Assembly (NCBI RefSeq): GCF_028640845.1
Contig: NC_080543.1
Coordinates: forward strand, 97,701,825 to 97,765,824
Source: Ahaetulla prasina
Taxonomy: Eukaryota > Chordata > Lepidosauria > Squamata > Colubridae
Reading direction: 5' to 3'
Length of the DNA: 64,000 bases
Shown here: piece after piece, positions 1 through 11,500 of the stretch
Layout: each line of letters begins with the position of its first letter
Numbering within the stretch: position 1 is the stretch's first letter
The notes under the pieces: model-generated
Seen by the model: only the letters and a program-made list of their open reading frames with translations
Told to the model about the DNA's origin: nothing
The model's database searches: none
Program-made: the position numbers and the translations under genes

Positions 1-871
1 CGGCACCGCGATACAGTCAGCTGCAGCTGCAGCTGACTGTTGGGGGCGAGTCACTGGCCCCAATGGAAAGGGTGCGCAACTTGGGTGTTCTCCTGGATGG
101 ACGGCTGTCGTTTGAAGATCATTTGACGGCCGTCTCCAGGAGAGCTTTTCACCAGGTTCGCCTGGTTCGCCAGTGTGCCCCTTCCTTGATCGGGATGCCT
201 TATGCACGGTCACTCATGCTCTTGTTACCTCTCGCTTGGATTATTGCAATGCTCTCTACATGGGGCTCCCCTTGAAGTGCACTCGGAGGCTTCACTTAGT
301 TCAGAATGCAGCCGCGCGGGTGATAGAGGGAGCCGCACGCGGCTCCCATGTAACACCACTCCTGCGCAGACTGCACTGGCTGCCTGTGGTCTTTCGGGTG
401 CACTTTAAGGTTTTGGTTACTACCTTTAAAGCGCTCCATGGCTTAGGGCCTGGGTACTTACAGGACTGCCTACTGTTACCTCACGCCTCCCACCGACCCG
501 TACGCTCACAGAGAGAGGGTCTTCTCAGGGTGCCGTCCGCCAAGCAATGTTGGCTGGCGGCCCCCAGGGGAAGATCCTTCTCTGTGGGGGCTCCTACCCT
601 CTGGAACGAACTTCCCCCTGGCTTGCGCCAATTGGCTGACCTTCGGACCTTTCACCGCGAGCTGAAAATGTATTTATTTATTCGCGCGGGGCTGGCTTAA
701 ATTTTAAATTTTTTAGATGAATTTTAAGGGTTTTTAGATTTTAAATGTTTTAAATCTCGGCCAATTATATAAGTTTTTTAATTTTGTTTTAAGTGTACAT
801 TGCTATTGTTTTTATTCTGGCTGTAAACCGCCCTGAGTCCTTCGGGAGAAGGGCGGTATAAAAATCTAATA

Positions 872-937
<66 letters not shown>

Positions 938-945
938 TATTATTA
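1..945 (+). mobile_element. L2/CR1-like LINE 3' part with (AAT)n tail
   Basis: Frames at 63-275 and 173-700 encode the C-terminal part of a Jockey-superfamily reverse transcriptase ORF: VRNLGVLLDGRLSFEDH, LVTSRLDYCNALYMGLPLK, QNAAARVIEG and TLWNELPPGLR. One frameshift separates them at about 230. The 3' end is a hairpin-like GCCCTGAGTCCTTCGGGAG motif followed by an AAT microsatellite. Lies in the IL1RL2 intron. Confidence 0.85.
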
Positions 946-1134
946 TTTCGTAGTATGTATGATTCCTATCACAAAAGGGGCCACATTTGCTACATATCTA
1001 TATTCAATGTGCTGCAAGTTAAAAGGACCGGTAAAATGAGCTTTATTACGGACCTAAGAGTGTGAAAAGGGCAATAGAGCAATAGGCAGGATGCCAGATA
1101 ATTTGGGCCTATGTCATATATTAGTAAAAGGGAT

Positions 1135-1138
<4 letters not shown>

Positions 1139-1182
<44 letters not shown>
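1139..1182 (+). repeat. (CA)n microsatellite
   Basis: About 21 uninterrupted CA dinucleotides in the first visible intron of IL1RL2. Confidence 0.95.
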
Positions 1183-1186
<4 letters not shown>

Positions 1187-1705
1187 CCTATACCTTTTTA
1201 CTTTGGATATCCCCATACAGCAAAAAATCTTGCATTGAGCTCAGAAGGCAATTAATATTGTTGTTTCAACATAAAGGTCTTCCAGTACCACTTGCTATCT
1301 TTGCTGCTGCATTCTTGAGCAGCTGCATTTTCTGACTACCTTCTGTGGTTGACCTACTAATAACAGATTTTAGAAACCAGATCCTGAGATTATTAGCACA
1401 TCTATCACTGAAAGCAAGTTTCCTGCTTTAGTAGATAAGAGAGTCACAGTCACTTAATTATCAAAAGCTAGTGAAAGGTTCCACTTGCCACTGTTATTAT
1501 CTGGATGTCTAGTAACCCAAACTGTGAACTAATATCTGTTTACAAAAAGTAGTTGAGTATATGTATGTGGAGGTACATATAGACAGCGTAATCAAATTTA
1601 CATACTGATAAATATGTGTGATTGGAGGGCCTACTGAAGTATGTTACAATTTAAGAAGCATTTTCTTCTTTTTGTCATTGAAATGTTTTACTTTGCTATA
1701 TTTAG

Positions 1706-1868
1706 GAATGTGAGCCAATACAAGGAGAACGATTTGTGTTCTTCAGAAACAATCTTATTCTCAAAGATGTGAAAAAAGATGATGAGGGAAAATATGTATG
1801 CAAAGGAACCTATACTTTTAGAGGAAATAAATACAATTTTTCAAATAGTATTTTAATGAATGTATTAG
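1706..1868 (+). CDS. IL1RL2: IL1RL2 exon: second half of Ig domain 2
   Basis: Preceded by a TTTAG acceptor and followed by GTAAGT. Starts in phase 0 and ends in phase 1. The translation begins ECEPIQGERF and contains the Ig signature DEGKYVCKG, with the F-strand cysteine. Family members start the equivalent exon just after a WYK-type motif, at the D-C-K-P type segment. An NFS glycosylation sequon is present. Confidence 0.85.
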
Positions 1869-2478
1869 GTAAGTAATTGTGTTATCAGCAGAATGGTAAT
1901 TTGCTCCTTTATTAATTGGGCAATGAATGCTTTCCATTCTTTTTTCTGTCTGGTTACTTATATTTATTTTACCACATTTCAAAAGAGATTTAATGCAGTT
2001 TTTTAAATGATCAGGTTATGTATTAATCTATCTAGCAATTGAGACATATTGTGCCACTATTATACACATAATCTCAAACAACATTTAATATTCCAAATGT
2101 CCTTTTAATCAGTGTTAGTGTATATAATGCATGCAATTGCAGGGGAGAATTCAAAATTAAATATGGTTTACAACAGATTAATCCCTTTTTTATTCCAATT
2201 AAAAGTATTAGAAGTTCAATTGTTGTGCCAGCATGAAGGTTCTTTAAATAAAAACTAGTTGATTCCTTTTATAATCTTTGAGCTAATAATGTATTTAGAT
2301 AAGTCACCTTTATCATAGGTGTTTGCTGCTGTTGCTGTGGTTGATGATTGGGATTCACAATTAGGGATCCTGGATTATTGTTTGGTTTTAATTCTTGTAT
2401 GCCACCCAACATCATTTTTTTTTTGAGATGGGTAACCATGTAATTGTATCTGCATCTGTATTTCTATCTGTATCTGTA

Positions 2479-2548
<70 letters not shown>

Positions 2549-5500
2549 CACACACAGTTTATACACACATGAATTTTTACAGTCTCTCCATTTGTTGTAA
2601 AACCTATGCTCTTCCACTGAAAAATATGAAAAAGCTGATTTTTTTAATGCCTTAGAGATGGTAGTTTAGGGGCCAGCACTGTTATTCCTTTAAGTATTAG
2701 AAGTAACAGTACTGACTCTTTTATCAATCTCCCCTTCATTAGGTTATAGCAGAGGGAAAGAACGTAGTGATGGCTGTTAAATCATCCTTGTTAAAAGACA
2801 ACATCCACCATGATATTCCTCTCCCTGAATTGCATCCAAGCTGTTCACATATCAAAATGATTCACAAAAATTGCTTTAGGTTATAGGCTTCTCTTCCTAA
2901 CCACAGTGACACCAATGTGACATTAAGTACACAATGCCCTTTTCACCATTTCCTACTTCCATTGTGCAAGTTCAATAGGGAAGAGGCACAGTTTGCATTG
3001 CTGTTTCTTTTGTCACCTGCTCCATTGTGTTGCCATTAGTTTGGAGCTCATACAAGCACAACATCTTTTTGCTAGTCAATAAAGTAGTTCCTCTTTTTAA
3101 AAATTTCTTCACAAGAATTGCAGGAAAGATTTTTTTATAATTTTTTTAAATTTTTTATTTTAATACAAATAATCCATCTTCCATTAAACAGTGTGTCATC
3201 TAGGTACCAGTATTTGTGCAATAACAGTTAAAATTTACAATCATATTCATTATTTAATCCACTCTTAACTTAATACCAATACATTAAATATCTAATACTT
3301 TACATCCTCTTCTTAATTTGCTTAACTATTAACTATATTAACTATTTTCTATATTTTACTCATCTACTTTTATTTCTAATTTTTATATTTGTTCTCTAAC
3401 CATCGATAAAATGTTCTCCATATCACATAATAACCAGTTTGTTCTTTCTCTTTAATTGCCAGTGTTAATCTATTCATTTCTGCACATTCTAATATTTTCC
3501 TTATCATATTCTCCTCTGTAGAAATCTCTTCACTTTTCCAATTTTGTGCAAATACAATTCTAGCTGCAGTTATTACATGAATAATCAAATATACATTTCT
3601 TTACTATAAGTTTCTGGCAGTATCCCCAACAGAAATATTTCAGGTTTCAATTTTTATTTTATTTTTTTATTTACATTTATATCCCGCCCTTCTCCGAAGA
3701 CTCAGGGCGGCTTACATTGTGTAAGGCAATATGTTGTTGTATCATCTTTTCTAACCATGTACATATTTTTATCCAATATTTTTTAGCTTCTACACATGTC
3801 CACGACATATCAAGGGTGAAATCCAACAGGTTCTGACAGGTTCTGGAGAACCGGTAGCGAAATTTTGAGTAATTCAGAGAACTGGCAAATACCACTTCTG
3901 GCTGGTCCCAGAGTGCGGTGGGAATGGAGATTTTGCAATATCCTACCCCTGCCACGCCCACCAAGCCACACCACGCCCACCAAGCCACACCCACAGAACC
4001 AGTAGTGAAAAAAATTGGATTTCACCACTGCCACATATGATAATATGAGCCAGGTGACATTTCCAACATTTAGCTGATTTATCTTTAAACATCTTCGCCA
4101 ATCTTGCTGGTGGCAAATGCCATCTGTAAAACATTTTATACAAATTCTCTTTATACTCAGTTGACATTGTTAGTCTGTAATTTCTATCCCATAATTGTCA
4201 CCATTTTGCTAGTTCTATCGTATAGCCAAAGTTCTTTTCCCAGGGTATCATTGTTTCCTTCACTTGTTGTTCTTCTAATTTAATACTCAGTATGTTGCAA
4301 TATAGCCATATGGATTCCATCTGAGAGATCACCTATGTGCTAGATTAGCGTGGGATTCTCCCAGCTAGTTGAATCACATAGGTAGAAACCTCTTTGATGT
4401 TAGAGTCACATCAGAGGAGCAGGATATTTACCTCTATGGTGTGAAGATGCATTTACAGTTTTACAGTTTCCTTTACTTGATAAGATCTTCCTCACAAAGA
4501 TCTAAGGAATCCCTTTATGTGAAGATCAATTGGTATGCAAGGTTAGGATATCACAGGATGTATTGCTATGTTTTGCTACATGATCGATATACAAGATTTT
4601 GTTTGATGTATTGCTTTCTGATAGACTCTCTTTGATGTATGTGCCTTCTGATGTTATTGTCTTTTATGCAAATGCTTTCCTGTAAGAATCCTAATAAAAG
4701 GGGAGGCTTAGATTTTGTTCTGGGCTCTCATCCCAACGAAGACTTTGCTTCTGGCTCATTGCTTCATGAGAGACCACCGCATCAGTAAATTGCTATGTAG
4801 TTTTTTTTATCATCCTCTCTTTTGTTCCTGTTAGTATCTTATCTAATTCTGTCAACTCCATATAAAAAACATATAATTTGGCATCTTTTTCAGGCCTAGA
4901 TTTTATTTGCAGTTGTGTATACCAAGCCATGTCGATCCCCTGTTTTTCTAATTCTTGCTTGCTTTTGAGCTCCCTTGTTTCAGTCAAAATATTTTTATAT
5001 CTAACAATATTTCCCATGTTAACAATATTTGGGTGTATTAATGTTTCCATCGTCGAAAGCCAGACTGGTATCTTTAAATATTGTTGTTCTCTAACCTTCT
5101 CCCATGCTAACAATAACACATTTCTTATATAATGTCTGTGAAAGTAACCATGTATCTTATTCTTCCCATGCCATAAAAAGGCATGCCATCCCAATTGCAA
5201 ATCATGTCCCTCCAGTGTCAATAATCTTGTATTTCCCAGTACAATCCATTCTTTCATCTATGTTAACACCACTGCCTGGTAATATAATTTCCAATTTGGT
5301 AATCCAAAACCACCTCTACTTCTTGCATCCTGTAGCCTTTTTAAATTAATTCTTGCTTTTTCCCCCTGCCAAATATATTTTGTTATTATTTTATTTAGGT
5401 CTTCAGAATATTTTTTCTCCAATCTTAACATAATTGTTTGAAATAAGTATAATAACCTCGGTAATACATTCATCTTAATTGTAGCTATTCTTCCTATTAA

Positions 5501-8500
5501 TGACAATTGCAAGCCTTTCCAATTTTCCAAATCTGTCTTAAATTGTTGTATCAATTTATAGTAATTATCTTCCTTAATCGTTACACATCTCGCTGTTAAC
5601 CCCTAAATATTTTACTTTTTTTGTGAATATCTAATCTCTTCATTAGCTCATTTTTTTTGTTTTTCTGTAATATTCTTCACTAAAATCTTAGTCTTTTCTT
5701 TATTTATTTTCAGTCCTGCTATTTCACCATACTCTTCTATTCTCTTTAACCCTGTTTCTTGTGGATCTTATAAAATAAAAACCAAGTCGTCTGCAAACAC
5801 TTGTAATTTATATTCTTCCTTTTTTATTTTTTCCATACCTCTTATCTCCTTGTCCTTTTTAATGTTTCTGTTTAATACTTCTAATGTCAACATGAATAAT
5901 AATGGGGACAGAGGACATCCCTGCCTTGTGCCCTTCATTATTCTAACCTTTTCCATCATGTCACCATTTATCATTACCTTTGCAGTTTGTTTATAGTATA
6001 TTGTCTTAATCATCTTAATAAATCTGTCCCCATAATCCGTAACTTTTAATTGCGTCAGCATAAACTGCTGGTTCACATTATCAAACACCGTCTGTGCATC
6101 AAGAAAAATCAATGTCATTTGCTTCTCTGGATGTGCTTCATAGTATTCCAGTGTATTTAAAATTATCCTCATACTTTCTTTAATTTGTCTCTTTGGTAAA
6201 AAAAACCATTTTGGTCTGTATGTATAAATTGATTCAAGAATCTCTTTAGTCTTTCTGCTATTATTGGAATACGAAAACATGCATTGTAGGAGACTTTAAT
6301 GCAATTGTAGATGTGGACTCAAACTATAAATCTAGTAAAATAAAAAAAAAGAGAGGAAAATATATTCTAAGATACTTTAGGTAATTCAGTGTTGGAAGTA
6401 TTCAATGAACTACTGTTAGAAGCGAAAGTACCAAACTAGTGGATGGAAGCATATATTACTCTCATATCGAAAGAAGATACAGATCTGCAACAGATAAAAA
6501 ACTATAGATCGATATCGCTATTGAATGTGGACTGTAAGATATTTGCTTCAATAATAGCAGAAAGACTAAAAAATTGCAGGAAATATGTTGTAGGGCTGAT
6601 TTTTTTTAAAAGCAGCTGTATTTTGGAAATCTGGAAAAAGATGGGTTGCTTCAGTAAATGACAGTGAGATACAGTACTTGCTCAAATTCCAAGTTTATTT
6701 ATTTATTTATTTTATTTGTCACAACAGTATATATAAGCATAAGCATGAAATAACTATACGATATATAAGCATAAATATAATCATAAGTATGTAATAACTA
6801 TATGAAATTGGATATAATCAAAGGGAACATTAGGACAGGAACGGTAGGCACGTTGGTGCTCTTATGCACGCCCCTTATTCATTCATATTGTCTTATGAAT
6901 CATTTTCATATTGTCTTATGAATCATTTTCAAAGCATTGTAGTCCTAGTATTCATCTGGATAGTATTTAAAATTTAGTTCTAGGGCCTGAATGTCTTTTG
7001 CCATTCTTCCTTGTCTATTCTTTTTGGTATGATATTATTTTTTAAAAAAATACTTTATTTATTTAAGTAACTGTATGAAAGTCCCGGGGATTTTTCTTGG
7101 AATAAAAATGCTACAGATATTGAATTCATACATACCAAGCTATCAGTGACTTTATGTACATCTAAGATAATCTTTGTAATGTGTTTTGATATGCTAAAAT
7201 CAACTTAACAAAACTTTGGCTTAAATAAATGCTAATTACGTGACCTTTGCATATGTATGACATAAAGGCTTATATATATGTTTTTGTGTTCTGTCAGAAG
7301 GTTTAGCCAGGAAAAGAACTGAAATTTTGTACCCCAAAAACCATACTATTGAAGCTGATGTTGGTAAGTTCTCTGCTATTATCTTAATTTTAAAAAAGAC
7401 AGTAAAAAACTTATAAACCATTTTCAATTTGCACACATTTTAATCTCAATGATGCAAATGATGCAATGACATTCAGGGTGGGCGAGAAGTAAAAATGACA
7501 TACTTTCATTAAGTTACATGGATATAAATTTATTTATTTATAAATTTATTTATTTTAAAAAACAACTACTTTTCTATTATCAATTTTTAGGATCCAATGT
7601 CTTTACAGAGTGTAACGTATCAAGTTTCAGAGACACACAGATTTCTATATCCTGGAGAGTCAATAATACTCTAGTTGACAAGCTATTTAAAGGTAGAATT
7701 ATAGAAGGATTTCAGTAAGTATGATATATATTTTAATACACAAATTAATCACAATTTGTTTTCCTTTTGTAATAGATTTAGTGCTCATACCCTAATTAAT
7801 TGTTGCGAAAACAAATGAACAACTTGGTGCTGTTTTGACAGACCAAACAAATGATTAATTATTTCAGAATATTTTGTATTATATAGACCATTGAATATTC
7901 TGATATATTTATATAATCCCTGTCCCAAAGGTGCTTTCTCAAGAGACGACTGGCCTTTCCTGCTTTTCTAGGAAGATGTTTCACTTCTCATCCAAGAAGC
8001 TGCTTCAGCTCTGACTGGATGATGGGGAATGGAAGGATTTATATTCCTTGCAGACAGCTGGACATTTGCATTCTTTCAGAGAATCATTGAGGCCACTTGA
8101 CAAAAAGTACCTTTGGGACAACCGTGACCTAGATGAGAATCTCCATAGACATTTAGCTATGCACCTTGGGATGAACACTCTTGAATGATGTGGGAGTATG
8201 AATTTTGCAGAAAAATTTCAGACTACAGCAGGGGTCTCCAACCTTGGCAACTTTAAGCCTGGTGGACTTCAACTCCCAGAATTCCCCAGCCAGCTTTGCT
8301 GGCTGGGGGAATCTGGGAGTTGAAGTCCACCAGGCTTAAAGTTGTCAAGGTTGGAGACCCCTGGACTACAGGATCTCTTTCAGCAGTTCCAAAAAGGCTC
8401 CATGTCCATTTGCACTACTTACTGGTAGGTGACCCTGAAGACACAGACAAATCTTCAAATGGTCTCAACCACTCTCTAAAAGAATGCAAATGACTAGCTG

Positions 8501-11500
8501 TCTGCAAGGTATATAAATCCTTCCATTTCCCACCATCCAGTCCTAGCTGAAGAAGCTGCTTCAATGAGAAGCCAAACGTCGCCTAAGAAAAACAAGAAAG
8601 TTGAGTTGTCTCTTGAAAAAGCACTTTTGGGACAACCGTGGCCTGAATGACCGAGAATCTCCATAGACATATATAATCCCTGTTTACTGTATCAATAATG
8701 AAATTCAGACATAGCTTTGCAATTAACCACATAAGGCATAAGCAAGTTGAATAGGCATTGTACAGCATAATGCTATATGATATCAATTCTTGGCATGCGT
8801 GAAACAGTGCAAAGAGTAGATATAGCTAATTTTTCTGGCTCAAGTGTTAACTTAAGCTGAAATTTTGAACCTGAACCTTTATGTAAATATGGCAGTTCTT
8901 TACAGTCTAATTAAAATGTGAACTTCTAATATATTTCAATTTTAATATAGAACAAGTATTCCAAAGGAAGGAGCAGAGATTTTTACAGTCTCTCTGAATA
9001 TTACAGAGTTGAAAAATGAAGATTATGATCAACACTTTACTTGCCATGCAGGTGAAGTTGCAGCATACATCAAAATACAGCGCCCAAGTATGCCATTTTA
9101 TATTTGATTTCTAAATGTTTCTTACTGGGAAGAATGCAAATCTAGAACAGAAAAAAAGGGAAAAAGATAGCTGTAGAAACAATGAAATATTGCTGTAGCA
9201 TTTCAGCCTCTGAAATACTGAATATAGAAGTGAGAGAATAGAATAGAATAGAATAGAATAGAATAGAATAGAATAGAATAGAATAGAATAGAATAGAATT
9301 TTTTATTGGTCAAGTGTGATTGGACACACAAGGAATTTGTCTTGGTGCATATACTCTCAGTTTACATAAAAGAAAAGATACGTTCATCAAGAATCATAAG
9401 GTACAACACTTAATGATAGTCATAGGGTACAAATAAGCAATCAAATCATATTAGGAAACAATCAATATAAATCGTAAGGATACAAGCAACAAAGTTACAG
9501 TCATAAGTGGAAGGAGATGGGTGATGGGAACGAGGAGAACATTAATAGAAGTGCAGACATAGTAAATAGTTTGACAGTGTTGAGGGAATTATTTGTTTAG
9601 CAGAGTGATGGCTTTTGGGAAAAAAACTGTTCTTGCGTCTAGAAATGGAAACATTATGGGTATGTATTGGAAAGTAAGCCACATAGTTTGTTGTGAAATG
9701 TGTTCTGGTATGCATAGAATTTCAGCCATAGGAAATTCTATGCCTATCAGAATTCAAGTTGTACTGAAAGTTTGTTCTAAAAGTTTTAAAATATTTTTCC
9801 TATATTTCATTTAGCCTGCTGCAATTTTACCACATAGAATATAACAAACAACCAAACCAATGCAGGGATAAAAATGGAAAGTTGTCTAAGTTATAGCGTT
9901 GCAACAGTCAGACGTGTAAAAAGTACTCATAAGTGCTGTTGTAACTTTAAACAATCACTAAATGAATTGTTGTAAGTCAAGAACTACCTGTAGTAAGATC
10001 TTGGAGGAGCTGTCCTGAACTAATGCCAGTTACTGCCACCCAAATGGTGGTGGAGTATGATACAAGTTCTCTTGTTCTTTTCATAGATGAGATCTTTGGG
10101 TTTTGGGGTTTTTTTTTATCCTAATATCTTGTACCATCAAAAACATTAGCAGAGTAGAAGAGGGTGACATTTCCTCTGTGCAAAATTCTGCTGATTTTGT
10201 GTCTAATGTAACTTAAAGCTATATAGATATTTAATGACTTTAAATTTGTGAAAATTGAATCTGATTTAGCCCTTAGATACAAATATGTTTCCTGGTTTGC
10301 CAACACCACAATTACTTTTCTTAACATACCATACATAGGATTTTTATATAATCTTTGAACTAGAATCAAGACAATAATAGTTCCAGAGGAAAATTGAATT
10401 TGGCTCAGTGATTTTTAACTGCTAATCATTATTCTAACCATTTCATAGAATACGGTATTTAATATGATTATTATTTTTTCTGATTTAGTCAAAAACCATG
10501 CAGTTTTTGTGATATTGATATTACTACTGATTATACCTGTATTAATCTGCATCTTCTTCAAGATTGAAATTGTCCTTTGGTATCGGAAATCATGTCGTCC
10601 TTTTTTTCATAAAAAAGGTAACACTGTTTGTATTAAAAGAGAATAATAATAGTAGTCATATTGATTTATTACATGTTATCAAGTCAGTATTGACTCTTAG
10701 AGATCATATAGATAGATTTTCTCCATGATCTCATCCTGGTCATTTAGGTCTTCCACTAGTGACTCATAATTGCTATACCTGAGTCCATGATGCCTTGTTG
10801 CTGGGTGTCCTCTTCTTCTTTTCATCCTCTTTTTCCAGACTTGGACCCATTTCCAGAGAACTAGGTCTTTGTGTAAAATCACCAAAATAGGGTAATTTGA
10901 AGCTATTCATTTGTACCTCAAGTGAAAATTTCTTAGACTGAAAAAAGCATGCTGACAAATAAACTGGTTATAATTGTGTTTAAACCAGATCAATAGCCTT
11001 AGCTTTTGAAGATAGGTTAGATGACAGACCAAGTTCTAACTTTGGAAATCTTTTTGATGATGATGATGATGATGATAATGATGATGATGATAATAATAAT
11101 CAGTGATTATTGGGTGTCATACCAAAAAATCTTGGACAGCACTTAAAAACTCTCTGCATTGACAGTATTTCCACCTGTCATTTACAAAAGGCCACAGTGC
11201 TTGGATGCATACCAGTGGTAGGATTAAAAATTTTTTACTACCGGTTCTGTGGGCGTAGCTTGGTGGGCATGGCATGGCTTGGTGGGTGTGGCTTGGTAGG
11301 CATGGCATGAGAAGGATACTGCAAAATCCCCATTCCCTCTCCATCCCATTAGCCTGTTCTGGGAAGGAATCAATTCCCCTCTTCATTTTCCCAAATAAAA
11401 TATTACTTAAAAGAAAAGGCTCCCAGAAAAGCAAGGAAAAATCAAGCTGATAAAAAAGGAACCTGCCTGAGGCTCATTCCACATTCCTGCCAGCTGCATA

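Larger units (their letters stand above)
3120..6280 (-). mobile_element. L1-type LINE ORF2 (decayed), main part, minus strand
   Basis: Minus-strand frames give, in order, L1 ORF2 reverse transcriptase (6280-5768: LIFLDAQTVFDNVN, GTRQGCPLSPLLF, LQVFADDLVF), the region after it (5554-5258: GLQLSLIGRIATIKMNVLPR), a further stretch (5257-4793) and the C-terminal cysteine region (4167-3376: YKENLYKMFYRWHLPP, CWKCH; AARIVFAQNWKSEE). Frameshifts and stops break the ORF, so it is dead. It is interrupted by a hAT MITE (3811-4030), a SINE tail (about 3663-3740) and an insertion at about 4321-4795. Confidence 0.85.

Noticed and set aside
8229..8363. Hairpin terminator or CRISPR-like repeat
   Set aside because: The palindrome has hAT ends and an 8-bp target duplication, and recurs as a dispersed MITE.
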